Positions 18,064 through 29,521 of a stretch of DNA of 64,000 nt are shown here, piece by piece. The position numbers were made by a program, and so were the translations under genes. The DNA comes from Roseitalea sp. MMSF_3546. GTDB taxonomy: Bacteria > Pseudomonadota > Alphaproteobacteria > Rhizobiales > Rhizobiaceae. The stretch spans positions 1 through 64,000 of the forward strand of contig NZ_JASHKB010000009.1 of assembly GCF_030732865.1 (NCBI RefSeq), in the 5' to 3' direction. The notes under the pieces are model-generated. The model saw only the letters and a program-made list of their open reading frames with translations, was not told the DNA's origin and did no database searches. Each line of letters begins with the position of its first letter. Position 1 is the stretch's first letter.

Positions 18064-18085
<22 letters not shown>
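17072..18085 (-). CDS. Serine hydrolase, beta-lactamase/penicillin-binding-protein-like
   Basis: 337 residues from the ATG at 18085. The class C beta-lactamase-like active site is visible: SxxK as Ser68-Leu-Thr-Lys71 in DLASLTKV, a tyrosine motif PVYSDIN and an HTG box (GHTGFTGTG) in place of KTG. No clear signal peptide, so the enzyme looks cytoplasmic. It sits between the peptide ABC ATPase (22-nt overlap) and anmK. A role in trimming or hydrolysing imported muropeptide or beta-lactam-like substrates is inferred from this company. Confidence 0.85.
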
Positions 18086-19016
<931 letters not shown>

Positions 19017-19020
<4 letters not shown>

Positions 19021-20033
19021 GGCACCGGGTTCCAGCAGGCGTGCTGATGGTCATCGTCGGTCAGCACCGGCAGCGTCGACCGGCACACATCGATCGCCGC
19101 CTCGCAGCGCGGATGGAACGCGCATCCGGGCGGCCGCCTGCCGGGCGCGGGCACCGTCCCGCCGATCGCCGGCAGCCGCGCGCCGGGCGTGTTGGCCGAC
19201 GGAATGGTCTTCAGTAGCGCCTCGGTGTAGCGGTGGCGCGGATGGGCGAACAGCGTCCCGGCATCGGCCTGCTCGACGATGCGCCCGCCATACATCACCG
19301 CCACGCGGTCGCAATATTGCGAGACCACGCCCAGATCGTGCGTGATCAGCAGCACGGCCATGCCGCTCTCGCGCCGCAGATCGTCGATCAATTCGAGGAT
19401 CTGCGCCTGCACCGTGACGTCGAGCGCCGTAGTCGGCTCGTCCGCGATCAGCAGGCGCGGCTCGCAGGCAAGGGCGATGGCGATCATCACGCGCTGACGC
19501 TGGCCGCCCGAAAGCTGGTGCGGATAGCGCATGAGTGCCGTCTCCGGCGAGGGAATGCCGACCCGCGCCAGAAGCTCGGCGGCACGCGCATTCGCCGCCT
19601 TGACCGAAAGGTCGCGATGCAAGAGCAGCATCTCGCGAATCTGGTCGCCAATGGTGAAGACCGGATTGAGCGAGGTCATCGGCTCCTGGAAGATCATCGC
19701 GATGTCCTCGCCGCGGATCGCGCGCAAAGCGGGCTCGTCGAGTGCGGACAGGTCGCGCCCGTCGAAATCGATACGCCCCTGGGGAATGCGCATGGGCGGC
19801 TCGGGAATGAGTCGCACGATCGACAGCGCTGTCACCGACTTGCCCGACCCCGATTCGCCGACGAGCCCGACCATCTCGCCGGCGTGGATATCGAGGCAGA
19901 CCGCCTCGACGATCGGCGTTGCGCCCGCATGCACATGCAGGTCGCGTATGCTCAGCAGCGGGCTGGTGGGAGATGGCGGCGTCAACGGGGCGATGGGCTC
20001 GAACGGGACGTGAGGAAGCGGCAGGACAGGCAT
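19017..20033 (-). CDS. Oligopeptide/dipeptide ABC transporter ATPase (DppD type)
   Basis: 338 residues. Walker A GESGSGKS, signature LSGGQRQR, Walker [13 protein letters not shown] and C-terminal [14 protein letters not shown] extension. A proline-rich N-terminal lead of about 25 residues precedes the first conserved strand, so the true start may be slightly downstream. First gene of the minus-strand operon dppD-dppF-serine hydrolase-anmK. Confidence 0.93.
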
Positions 20034-20047
20034 CTTGCCTAAGCCGA

Positions 20048-20099
20048 GATAATACCATACGCTCGGAATTGTCCAGTCTTGTCATAAACTGGTATTATC
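20048..20099. promoter_or_regulatory. Divergent promoter with inverted repeats GATAATACCA / TGGTATTATC
   Basis: Perfect 10-bp arms at 20048-20057 and 20090-20099, 32 nt apart, in the 135-nt gap between dppD (minus) and the peptide-binding protein (plus). Each arm contains a TATTAT -10-like hexamer pointing outward. On the plus strand TTGTCC (20069-20074) gives an 18-nt spacing to TATTAT (20093-20098). TGGTAT half-sites suit a HutC-type GntR regulator such as the one at 23430-24242. Function inferred. Confidence 0.55.
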
Positions 20100-20168
20100 C
20101 GGACAGGCGGCTCCGGCCGGTCGTGCCTGTCCGCCACCCCGAGGCCGGGGCAACAGGGAGAGTAAGCT

Positions 20169-21668
20169 ATGCATCTGAAGACACTGGGCGCCGCGCTCGC
20201 GCTGTCGACCTGCATCGTGGCGGGCGCGCAGGCCGCCACCCTCGACATTGCCGTCGACTCCTCGCCGGCGGGTCTCGACCCGCATCTGATCACCGCCTTC
20301 AACTCCGTCGTCATCGTCGGCGACACGGTCTATGAGGGCCTGACCATGATCGCCGAGGATCTCTCGGTCCAGCCGGCGCTGGCCAGCTCCTGGGAGGTCT
20401 CCGACGACGGCCTGAACTACACCTTCGAGCTCGAGGAGGGCGTGACATTCCATGACGGCTCGGCCATGACCGCCGAGGATGTCGCCGCCTCGCTGCGCCG
20501 GGTGCTCAGCGAAGAGGTCGCCTCGCCGCTGGCAAGCCGCATTTCGCCCATTACCGACATCACGGTCGTCGACGACACGACGATCTCGCTGACGCTGGAC
20601 GCCCCCTTCGCTCCGATCCTGACCTCGCTCGCCGGCATCGCCATCGTGCCCGCCGAGATGGAGAGCGACGTCGAGTCGCTGCAGCAGACCCCTGTCGGCA
20701 CCGGCCCGTTCAGGTTCAACGAGTGGAAGCCCAACGGCTATGTCAGCCTGGTCGGCTTCGACGACTACCGCCAGGAAGGCCTGCCCAAGGTCGACGAGGT
20801 GCGCTTCAACATCGTGCCGGAGGCGGCCACGCGCCAGGTCGGGCTGTCCAGCGGCCAGTTCGAGATCCTGCCCGGCGTCGACCCGGCGACGGCGCTGCAA
20901 CTGCAGGCCGCGCCCAGCGTGACCGTGCATGAAACGCGCGAATTGTCCTACACGCTCGTGGGCATGAACGCCGAGCGCGCGCCCTTCGACCAGGCCGTGG
21001 TGCGCCGTGCCTTCAACATGGCGCTCGACCGCGGCGAGATCATCCAGGGCGCGCTGTTCGGCGCCGGCGTGCCGGCCGGCCCGCTGAGCCCGGCGCTCGT
21101 CAACTGGGCCGTCGATACCGACAGCTTCGATTGCTATGCCAGCGACCCCGAAGCGGCGCGCGCCATGCTCGAGGAGGCCGGCATCGAGCTGCCGATCGAA
21201 CTGTCCATGAACGTTCTGCCGCGCCAGGATGTCAAGGACATCGCCCAGGTCGTCCAGCAGCAGGCCGCCGAGGCCGGCTTCGAGATCGAGCTTCTCAACC
21301 AGGAGATCGGCCAGTTCGTTCAGGACTGGCGCAATTCGAACTTCGACCTGTTCGCCTCGGCCAATGGCGGCAATCCCGACCCGGACGGCTATTTCTACCG
21401 CACCTTCTACGGCGGCGGCTCGACCAACGTGTTCAAGTATGACGACGCCGAGATCAACCGCCTGCTCGACGAGGGCCGCACCACGACCGATGCCGCCGCG
21501 CGCAAGGCCGCCTATGACGCGATCCAGAACAAGCTCGCCTGCGAGGGTCCGATCGCCCATATCGCCTATGGCACGCTGGCCACGGCCGTCCACGACAGCG
21601 TCGAGGGGTTCGAGATCAACCCCAATCGCCGCCTGACCAGCCTCAAGCAGGTCTCGCTGAGCGAGTGA
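20169..21668 (+). CDS. Peptide ABC transporter substrate-binding protein (SBP_bac_5, DppA/OppA type)
   Basis: 499 residues with a Sec signal peptide (MHLKTLGAALALSTCIVAGA, cleavage near AQA-A). The mature protein carries the family-5 opening LDIAVDSSPAGLDPHL and EDLSVQPALASSWEVSDDGLNYTFEL. Good ribosome site AGGGAG before the ATG. Its stop overlaps the GTG start of the permease. With AnmK and a serine hydrolase in the divergent operon, the ligand may be a cell-wall peptide or muropeptide; this is inference. Confidence 0.93.
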   Translation: MHLKTLGAALALSTCIVAGAQAATLDIAVDSSPAGLDPHLITAFNSVVIVGDTVYEGLTMIAEDLSVQPALASSWEVSDDGLNYTFELEEGVTFHDGSAMTAEDVAASLRRVLSEEVASPLASRISPITDITVVDDTTISLTLDAPFAPILTSLAGIAIVPAEMESDVESLQQTPVGTGPFRFNEWKPNGYVSLVGFDDYRQEGLPKVDEVRFNIVPEAATRQVGLSSGQFEILPGVDPATALQLQAAPSVTVHETRELSYTLVGMNAERAPFDQAVVRRAFNMALDRGEIIQGALFGAGVPAGPLSPALVNWAVDTDSFDCYASDPEAARAMLEEAGIELPIELSMNVLPRQDVKDIAQVVQQQAAEAGFEIELLNQEIGQFVQDWRNSNFDLFASANGGNPDPDGYFYRTFYGGGSTNVFKYDDAEINRLLDEGRTTTDAAARKAAYDAIQNKLACEGPIAHIAYGTLATAVHDSVEGFEINPNRRLTSLKQVSLSE

Positions 21669-22605
21669 TCCGTGCCGGCCGGCTGCTCGATCTGGCGATC
21701 GTCCTGTTCGGCGTGTCGATCATCGTGTTCGCGATGATCCGGCTGATCCCGGGCGATGCGGTGGCGATCATGCTGGGCGCCAATACCGAGATCACGCCCG
21801 AGCGCATCGCCGAGCTCGAATCGCGCATCGGCCTCGATAGGCCGCTCGTCACCCAGTACATCGACTGGATATCCGGCGTGGTCACCGGCGACCTGGGCAC
21901 CTCGCTGTGGACCGGCCGGCCCGTCGCCGCCGAGATCGGAGCCAATCTCTGGCCGACCCTGCAACTGACCTTCATGTCGGTTCTGGTGGGCGCCGTTCTC
22001 GCCGTGCCCATCGGCTGCTTCATGGCCGAGGCGCGCGGCAAGACAGCCGACGTGCTCGTGCGCATCGGCGCCATTGCCGGGCTGACGATCCCTTCCTTCT
22101 GGCTGGGCATCGTGGCGATCTTCCTGCTGTCGCGCTGGCTGCCCGGCTTTTCCTCGCTGGGCTATGTGCCCTTCTTCGAGGATCCGCTCGAAAACCTGCA
22201 GCGCATGGCGCTGCCGGTCATCGTGCTGGCGCTGCCCATGCTCGCCAACCTGTCGCGCCTGGTCCGTTCGGCCATGCTCGACGCGCTCGGCCAGGATTAC
22301 ATCCGCACCGCGCGCTCCAAGGGCGCCGGCCGCCGCCGCATCGTCTACCGCCACGCGCTGCGCAATGCGCTGATCCCCTTCATCACCTCGGTCGGCGTGG
22401 CGACCGGCTATCTGCTCGGCGGCGCCATCGTCATCGAGCAGGTCTTCGCCATTCCCGGTCTCGGCCAGCTTGTCCTGGGCGCCATTTCCGAGCGCAACTA
22501 TCCGCTCGTTCAGGCAACGATCCTGGTCATGACGACCGCCTTCGTCATGGTCAATTTCGTCGTCGACATCCTTTACGCCTTCATCGATCCGCGCATCACC
22601 CAGAA

Positions 22606-22609
<4 letters not shown>
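21665..22609 (+). CDS. Peptide ABC transporter permease (DppB type)
   Basis: 314 residues, six transmembrane segments, with the EAA loop seen as MLDALGQDYIRTARSKGAGRRRIVYRHALRNA (only key residues matter: Ala-Arg-Ser-Lys-Gly). Initiates at GTG inside a GTGA overlap with the binding-protein stop, so translation is coupled. Forms the inner-membrane channel with the DppC-type subunit. Confidence 0.92.
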
Positions 22610-23429
<820 letters not shown>

Positions 23430-23433
<4 letters not shown>

Positions 23434-24242
23434 GCCTGGAGCCGCCGCGACCCGACGATCCCGCCGCCGGCCGGCCGGCCCCGCTGACCATCATCGAGCA
23501 GATCGTCGCCGGCCTGCCCGCGCCGGGCGTTTCGGCCAACCCGCTCTATTTGCAACTGGCCGGCGCGATCCGCGCGCTGATCGAAACCGGCGCCTTGAAG
23601 GATTCCGAGGCCCTGCCCTCCGAGCGCGATCTCGCCGCTGCCACCGGCCTTTCGCGGGTCACCGTGCGCGGCGCCATCGACACGCTGTGCGAGGAAGGGC
23701 TGATGGCGCGCCGGCGCGGCGCGCGCAGCTATGTCACCGCGCAGATCGACCAGCCCCTGTCGCTGCTGGTCGGCTTCACCGACGACATGAAGCGGCGCGG
23801 CGCGACGGCCTCCTCGCGCGTCATCGAAAAGACCGTCTCGCTGCCCAGCCCCGAGGAGTCCCTCAAGCTCGCCCTGTCGCCGACCGATCGCGTGGTCCGG
23901 CTGACCCGCATCCGCATGGCCAATGGCGAGCCGCTGGCGCTCGAGCGAGCCGTCGTGCCGCTCGAGGCGGTCCGGCCCGAGCAGATTGGCGCGTCGCTCT
24001 ACAAGGCGCTGCACGAGAACGGCTTTGCCCCCCATCGCGCGCTTCAGCGCCTGCAGGCGGCGACCGCCAGCGCCCGCGAGGCCGAGCTTCTGGAGATCGA
24101 TCCGGGCAGCCCGATCCAGCAGATCGAGCGGCTGAGCTATCTCGCCAACGGCCAGCCCATCGAGATGACGCGCTCGGCCTATCGGGGCGACCGCTTCGAC
24201 TTCCTCGCCGAACTGCGCGTCGAGGTGCCCGGCGGCGCATAG
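23430..24242 (+). CDS. GntR family regulator (HutC/UTRA type)
   Basis: 270 residues. wHTH near residues 35-100 (YLQLAGAIRALIETG ... LPSERDLAAATGLSRVTVRGAI), then a UTRA ligand-binding domain with LERAVVPLEA and IEMTRSAYRGDRFDF. Translationally coupled to dppC (ATGA). Likely controls the divergent peptide/anmK promoters that contain TGGTAT-type inverted repeats. Effector unknown. Confidence 0.9.
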
Positions 24243-24275
24243 CGCTGCCGGCGCAGCGAGGCCGGCATCACGGGA

Positions 24276-24292
24276 CCGGCCTCAAGGGCCGG
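24276..24292 (+). terminator. Short GC hairpin after the gntR gene
   Basis: CCGGCC-TCAAG-GGCCGG, 34 nt downstream of the GntR stop. No T run follows, so termination is uncertain; it is the only hairpin in the 145-nt gap before the next gene. Confidence 0.3.
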
Positions 24293-24387
24293 CGCTCGGC
24301 GCGATCACATTGCGTCCGACCGCTTCTTGAAGGTCGCACGGCTGGCGCTAGCTGACGAGGCGGTCACAGCCCTAAGAGGATTGCCCG

Positions 24388-25149
24388 ATGAAACATTCCG
24401 TAACCTGCATTGCCTTTGCCGCCTCGCTCGTCGCGACCGGCGCATCCGCCGAAATCGTCGGCGAAACGTTCGAGTACACGGTCGGCGACACCGTGTTCGA
24501 AGGCTACGCCGCGCGCAACACCAATCTCGAACAGACACGCGGCACCGTGATGATCGTCCATGACTGGGACGGCATGACGGCTTATGAAGAACGCCGCGCC
24601 GACATGCTCGCCGCGCTTGGCTACACGGCCGTCGCCATCGACGTTTACGGAAGGGACACCGATCCGCAGTCGGTCGACGAATACAGGCAGTTGTCGGGTG
24701 CGCTCTATCAGGACCGCGACCTGTTCCGCGAGCGCCTGCTCGGATCTCTCGACGCGATCTCCGATGTCGAAGGCAGCACCGACGATGTGGTGGTGATCGG
24801 CTACTGCTTCGGCGGCGCGGCCGTCCTTGAAATGGCGCGGGCCGGCGCCGACGTCGAGGGCTATGTCAGCTTTCATGGCGGGCTCGGCACGCCCGAGGGT
24901 CAGGACTACGCGGCGACCCAGGCGCCGGTGCTGCTCCTGCACGGTTCGGCCGATCCGGTTTCGGGCATGTCGGACCTCGCCACGCTGATCGACCAGTTGC
25001 AGTCCAACGGCGTCGAGCACGCCGCACGGGTTTTCGGCGGCGCACGCCACGCCTTCACGGTCTGGGACTCACAGGACTACGATGCCCGCGCCGACCGCGG
25101 CTCGTGGAACGCCCTGCAGGGCTTCCTGCAGGAAAACCTGGGAAGCTGA
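24388..25149 (+). CDS. Exported dienelactone hydrolase family protein
   Basis: 253 residues with a Sec signal peptide (cleavage after GASA, residue 21), so it is periplasmic, unlike the cytoplasmic enzymes of chlorocatechol degradation. The nucleophile motif is GYCFGG (Cys), with HGSADPVS supplying the acid and RHAF the histidine. In alpha/beta-hydrolase terms this is the DLH family, whose exported members are of mostly unknown function. It stands alone, in front of the convergent polyamine genes. Confidence 0.88.
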   Translation: MKHSVTCIAFAASLVATGASAEIVGETFEYTVGDTVFEGYAARNTNLEQTRGTVMIVHDWDGMTAYEERRADMLAALGYTAVAIDVYGRDTDPQSVDEYRQLSGALYQDRDLFRERLLGSLDAISDVEGSTDDVVVIGYCFGGAAVLEMARAGADVEGYVSFHGGLGTPEGQDYAATQAPVLLLHGSADPVSGMSDLATLIDQLQSNGVEHAARVFGGARHAFTVWDSQDYDARADRGSWNALQGFLQENLGS

Positions 25150-25156
25150 CACGACC

Positions 25157-25188
25157 GGCGGCGCCCGCCAGAGCCGGCCGGCGCCGCC
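25157..25188. terminator. Inverted repeat between convergent genes
   Basis: 9-bp arms GGCGGCGCC and GGCGCCGCC with a 14-nt loop in the 63-nt gap between the DLH-family gene and speE. It could end transcription from either side, but has no clear T tract. Confidence 0.35.
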
Positions 25189-25212
25189 CCGCATGGTGGG
25201 CGGAGCGGCCGG

Positions 25213-26109
25213 TCAGATCTGCCCGCGCCCCTCTTCCACCGCCTCTTCGATGAAGCGCGGCAGGGCGAAGGCGGCGCGGTGCACCGCCGGCGTGTAGTAG
25301 CGCGTCGAAAGGCCCGCCTGGGCGAAACGCGCCGCAAGCGTTTCGAGCGGCACGTCGGCCTTGGCCGCATCGTCGGTGGCGAACCCCATCGCCATGTGCC
25401 CGCCCACATAGGTCGGGATCGCCGCCACATAGGCCGTCGACAGCGCGAACGAGCGGCCCAGATCGCGCATCGAGCCGACCAGTTCGTCCTTCTGGAAGAA
25501 GGGCACGCCGTTCTGGGTGACGGCGACGCCGCCCGGGGTCAGCACCCGGTGCAGACCGGCATAGAATTCCGCCGTGAACAGCACCGCGCCCGGCCCGACC
25601 GGATCGGTCGAATCGACGATCGCCACGTCGAACCGGTCCTCGGTCGTCGCCACATAGTCGGCCCCGTCGGCGATCACCAGGTCGAACCGGTTATCGTCGA
25701 AGACCGGCGCGTTGAAGTCGCCGAAATGGGTGCGCGAGAACTCGACCACCGACGCGTCGATCTCGACCTGCGTCAGCCGCTCGACCGACTTGTGCTTGAG
25801 CACTTCCTCGGCCATGCCGCAATCGCCGCCGCCGATGATGAGCACGCGCCTGGCCGCGCCGTGCGCCAGGATCGGCACATGGCTCATCATCTCGTGATAG
25901 ATGAACTCGTCGCCCGTGGTCACCTGCGTGATGCCGTCGAGCATCAGCACCTTGCCGAACGCCGCGTTCTCGATCAGCGCCAGTTCGAAATGGCCGGTAT
26001 CCTCGTGATGCAGCACTCGCTCCGCCTTGAAGGCGAAGCGCACGCTTGGATAGAGGTTCTCGGCGAACCAGCCCGCCGCGCCAAAGGCCCGTGTCTTGTC
26101 ATCGGCCAT
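25213..26109 (-). CDS. speE: Polyamine aminopropyltransferase (spermidine synthase)
   Basis: 298 residues from the ATG at 26109. Transfers the aminopropyl group of decarboxylated SAM to putrescine. Motifs: IYHEMMSHVP, the nucleotide-binding loop GGGDCG (residues 93-98, usually GGGDGG), the catalytic region DSTDPVGP, and a C-terminal PTYVGG loop. Starts 4 nt after speD, giving a complete spermidine pathway from putrescine and SAM. Confidence 0.95.
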   Translation of the reverse strand: MADDKTRAFGAAGWFAENLYPSVRFAFKAERVLHHEDTGHFELALIENAAFGKVLMLDGITQVTTGDEFIYHEMMSHVPILAHGAARRVLIIGGGDCGMAEEVLKHKSVERLTQVEIDASVVEFSRTHFGDFNAPVFDDNRFDLVIADGADYVATTEDRFDVAIVDSTDPVGPGAVLFTAEFYAGLHRVLTPGGVAVTQNGVPFFQKDELVGSMRDLGRSFALSTAYVAAIPTYVGGHMAMGFATDDAAKADVPLETLAARFAQAGLSTRYYTPAVHRAAFALPRFIEEAVEEGRGQI

Positions 26110-26113
26110 CGGC

Positions 26114-26602
26114 TCACACGCCCTTGCCGCGCAGCAGTTCCGACACCGCGATGCGCGCGGGACTGAACGCCCGGCGCAGCACCTCGACGCACTTTTCCGG
26201 CCGGGCATCGCCGCACATGAACACGTCGAGCGCCGCATAGCCGTTCTCGGGCCACGAATGGATCGAGATGTGGCTTTCGGCCAGCACCGCCACGCCCGAA
26301 ACGCCCGCCACGTCGCAGCCCAACGGCTCGAAGCGGTGCAGATGGATGTGCAGGAGCGTCGCCCCGGCGGCCTCGACGCATTCGACCATCGCCCTTTCGA
26401 TATGCGCGATGTCGTCGAGCCGTTCGGCCTCGAAGAGGTCGATGATCAGATGCGCCCCGGCGCACTTGGTGCCGTTGCGTTCGATGAAGTGGTCCTTCGG
26501 CAACGCCATTGCGGCGGCAAAAGGCACGTTCGTATCTTCCGTTTGGGTGGTGCTTTGGTCCGCAAAGTCCATCCCCAATTGGAAGAGGGCGTCGTTGGTC
26601 AT
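26114..26602 (-). CDS. speD: S-adenosylmethionine decarboxylase proenzyme
   Basis: 162 residues. Pyruvoyl enzyme of the short prokaryotic class. The self-cleavage site is Glu109-Ser110 in AESHISIHSWPE, and the catalytic Cys region (FMCGDA) is present. About 35 residues precede the conserved core, making it slightly longer than usual. Supplies decarboxylated SAM to SpeE, encoded immediately downstream. Confidence 0.95.
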   Translation of the reverse strand: MTNDALFQLGMDFADQSTTQTEDTNVPFAAAMALPKDHFIERNGTKCAGAHLIIDLFEAERLDDIAHIERAMVECVEAAGATLLHIHLHRFEPLGCDVAGVSGVAVLAESHISIHSWPENGYAALDVFMCGDARPEKCVEVLRRAFSPARIAVSELLRGKGV

Positions 26603-27073
26603 GGCGCTCTCCCCAACCAGCAGATGTCCCGGCTCGTGCCGGAGCCGCGCAGGTATTGGTTTTGCCTGTCACAATCAACCGGGTCGACGCACTTTTTCGC
26701 CCGGCGCCGCGCGATTCTTCTGACTGGCGGCGGCGGGCGCCGGCACGGGCGAAAAAGTCCGCCCGCGCCGGAACCGGATCGTTGCGCGCGCATTGCGCCT
26801 TCACAGGGCGCAATGCGGGAGGATGCCGCGCCATGATCCGATTGTTTCCGACAAGCAGCGAAGCGACGACCGTGATCCGGCTCGCCCGGCCCCGGCGGCC
26901 GTTCGCTCGCAGGAGGTTCGGCGCCCTGGCCGGCTGACCCGCCGGCGCCATGGCCGCGGACGGCGGCGACTCGCGGTTCGCGGCTCGACAGTCGGGATCG
27001 CGCCTTGCCGGCCGACCCCGACGCAACCTGCCGCCACGGACCGCCCGTGCGCGGCACGAGAAGGGAGCCAGAC
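26603..27073. other. 471-nt noncoding gap between divergent speD and the Tat protein gene
   Basis: No convincing coding sequence on either strand. It must hold the promoters for speDE (minus) and the oxidoreductase operon (plus). The one structural feature I see is the perfect inverted repeat at 26789-26817, listed separately. Confidence 0.6.
26789..26817. repeat. Perfect 11-bp inverted repeat in the speD upstream region
   Basis: Arms CGCATTGCGCC and GGCGCAATGCG with a 7-nt loop, 187-215 nt upstream of the speD start. It could be an operator, a leader-RNA hairpin for speDE, or a structure upstream of the divergent operon. No T tract follows on either strand, so it is unlikely to be a simple terminator. 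Confidence 0.5.
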
Positions 27074-27712
27074 ATGACCACCCAGCAACCCCCGACCTCT
27101 CAACGTCCACCCTGGACACAGCTGAGCCGGCGCGGCGTGCTGCGCATCGGCGTGGGCGGCACGGCGGCGGCCATCGCCTATCATGCCAGCGCCCTCGATC
27201 TGCTGGCACAGGAGCAGCAGGGCTACGCGGTCTTCAACGTGACCGACGGCCGGACCATCGAAGCCATCGTCGAACGCATCTGGCCCGAATCCGACACCCC
27301 CGGCGCGGTCGAGATCGGCGTTCCGCGCTATATCGACAACGCCCTCATCGGCGCCTACCAGCACAAGCAGCTCGACTATCACAAGGGCCTGCGCAACCTC
27401 GATGCGGCCGCAAGGCGCATGCACGGCACCGTGTTTGCGGCGCTCGAGCCCGATCAGCAGACCGCCTTGCTCGAGAGCATGGAAAACGACGAACTCGACG
27501 AGTTCGACGAGGGCGAGGGCTCGGAGTTCTTCTCCACCATCCACCAGCACACGATGGAGGGCCTGTTCGCCGATCCGATCTATGGCGGCAACAAGGACAT
27601 GGCCGCCTGGCGGGCCGTCGGCTACCCCGGCCCGTTCTACGCGATCTCCGAGCAGTCCCAGCAGAGCTTCGAGCCGCTCGATCTGCCCATGCAGAGCATC
27701 ACCGACCTTTGA
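27074..27712 (+). CDS. Gluconate 2-dehydrogenase subunit 3 family protein, Tat-exported
   Basis: 212 residues. Twin-arginine signal SRRGVLRIG near residues 18-26, then a hydrophobic stretch, so it should be exported folded, probably as a heterodimer with its GMC partner. The body matches the small subunit of membrane gluconate or fructose dehydrogenases (NVTDGRTIEAIVERIWPESDTPGA). The start is the ATG with AGGGAG upstream. The GMC flavoprotein follows after 54 nt. No cytochrome c subunit gene is nearby. Confidence 0.88.
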   Translation: MTTQQPPTSQRPPWTQLSRRGVLRIGVGGTAAAIAYHASALDLLAQEQQGYAVFNVTDGRTIEAIVERIWPESDTPGAVEIGVPRYIDNALIGAYQHKQLDYHKGLRNLDAAARRMHGTVFAALEPDQQTALLESMENDELDEFDEGEGSEFFSTIHQHTMEGLFADPIYGGNKDMAAWRAVGYPGPFYAISEQSQQSFEPLDLPMQSITDL

Positions 27713-27766
27713 ACGCCGCCTGCCCGGCCAACGGACAGGACGACACAGAATATCCGGAGGAGAACC

Positions 27767-29521
27767 ATGGCCGTACAACCCAGAAAAGACGTCGTCGTCA
27801 TCGGCTACGGAGCCGCGGCCGGTCCGGTCTCGCTGGAACTCGCCCAGGATGGGCGCAGCGTGATCGTGCTGGAGTCGGGCAAGCGCCGCACGACCGAACA
27901 GGATTTCCAGCGCGGCTCGTTCGACACGCTGCGCTGGCGCACACGCGGCGAGATGCTGCCCGGCCCCGAGCGTGCGCCGATGACCTATCGCAAGTCCGAG
28001 GACGAGGACGCCCTCCCCGCCAGCTACATCATGGCGTCGACGGTCGGCGGTGCCTCGGTGCACTGGTCGGGCCAGTCCTGGCGCTATTACGAGGACGACT
28101 TTCGCGTCAAGAGCCGCATCGAGGAACTGTACGGCGATACCGGCAGGCTCGACTATCTGCAGGAGGATCGCGCCGCCATCCAGGACTGGCCGATCTCCTA
28201 TGACGAGGTCGAGCCCTTCTACGAGAAGGCCGAATGGCAGATCGGCATTGGCGGCTGGCCGGGCAACATCGATGGCGAGATCCGCCCGGTCAATCCCGAG
28301 GAGGGCAACCCCTACGAGGCGCCGCGCAAGCGCGACTATCCGTTCCGGCCGCTGCGCGACAACGCGACCGACCTGACCTTCCGCCAGGGCGCGCTCGAAC
28401 TGGGGCTTCGCCCGTTCCACGTGCCCACCGCGATCACCACCGAGACCTGGACGTCCGATCTGGGCATCACCCGGCCCGGATGCACCTACTGCGCGTTCTG
28501 CACCAGCCATGGCTGCTGGAACGCGTCGAAGTCCTCGAGCCTGGTCTCGCTGCTGCCGGCCGCCGAGGAACTCGACAATTTCGAGATCCGGACCGAAGCC
28601 CATGTCATCCGGCTCAACCACGAGAACGGCCGCGTCACCTCGGTGACCTATGTCGACGAGCAGGGCGATGTCCACGAGCAGCCCGGCGACATCTTCATCC
28701 TGGGCGCCTATACGTTCCAGAACGTGCGCCTGATGCTGCATTCGGGCATCGATGCGAACGGCCAAATCGGCAAGTATTTCATCAACCGGCCGTCCATCAA
28801 GGTCAGCGCGACCTTCGATGACCGCTACCTCAATGGCTGGAACGGACCGGCCGTGCAGCGCCAGGGCGTGGACGACTTCAATGGCGAGAACATCGCCGAG
28901 CGCAAGCTCGAACTGGCCGAGGATGCCTTCTTCATCCGCGGCGCGTTCATCGGCTCGCCCAGCCAGCGCTTCCCCTTGCAGACCTTTGGCGACCATCCCG
29001 ACGACATTCGCGGCTGGGGTGCCGAGTACAAGGACTACTTCACCGAGAACCTGAACCGCTACATCTCGCTGCAGCTCCTGATGGAGCCCCTGCCCTATGA
29101 GGACAACTACATCGACCTGGACCCGAACTACACCGACCGCTTCGGCGTGCCGGCGGCACGGGTGACCAATCGCGTCCACAGCAATGAAGAGCGCATGGGC
29201 CGCTTCATCCACGATCGCGGCGTCGAGATCCTCGAGGCCGCCGGCGCATCGCGCATCTGGGGCAGAGCCGAAGCGACGGCGCGTCCGACCATGACCCACG
29301 ATCTTGGCGGCGCCCGCATGGGTGACGATCCGGCGAATTCGGCGACCAACCGCTATTGCCAGGTCTGGACCATGCCCAACCTGTTCGTCGGCGGCGGAGC
29401 GGTGGCGCCGACCATGTCCGGACACAATCCGACCGAAACCATCTGGATGCTCAGCTACTGGATGTCGGATGCGATCCGCAACGGCAAGGTGAACCTCGAC
29501 GACGCGTCGGACTTCAGCTGA
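27767..29521 (+). CDS. GMC family flavin-dependent oxidoreductase
   Basis: 584 residues. FAD-binding GYGAAAGP near residues 13-20, the conserved GGASVHWSGQSWR region, four cysteines in CTYCAFCTSHGCW (about 240-252), DLGGARMG and the C-terminal GMC box SGHNPTETIWMLSYW. This is the large catalytic subunit type of gluconate, sorbitol or glucoside-3 dehydrogenases. It lacks its own signal peptide, so it is probably carried out by the Tat-signal partner. Good GGAGGAG ribosome site. Confidence 0.92.
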   Translation: MAVQPRKDVVVIGYGAAAGPVSLELAQDGRSVIVLESGKRRTTEQDFQRGSFDTLRWRTRGEMLPGPERAPMTYRKSEDEDALPASYIMASTVGGASVHWSGQSWRYYEDDFRVKSRIEELYGDTGRLDYLQEDRAAIQDWPISYDEVEPFYEKAEWQIGIGGWPGNIDGEIRPVNPEEGNPYEAPRKRDYPFRPLRDNATDLTFRQGALELGLRPFHVPTAITTETWTSDLGITRPGCTYCAFCTSHGCWNASKSSSLVSLLPAAEELDNFEIRTEAHVIRLNHENGRVTSVTYVDEQGDVHEQPGDIFILGAYTFQNVRLMLHSGIDANGQIGKYFINRPSIKVSATFDDRYLNGWNGPAVQRQGVDDFNGENIAERKLELAEDAFFIRGAFIGSPSQRFPLQTFGDHPDDIRGWGAEYKDYFTENLNRYISLQLLMEPLPYEDNYIDLDPNYTDRFGVPAARVTNRVHSNEERMGRFIHDRGVEILEAAGASRIWGRAEATARPTMTHDLGGARMGDDPANSATNRYCQVWTMPNLFVGGGAVAPTMSGHNPTETIWMLSYWMSDAIRNGKVNLDDASDFS

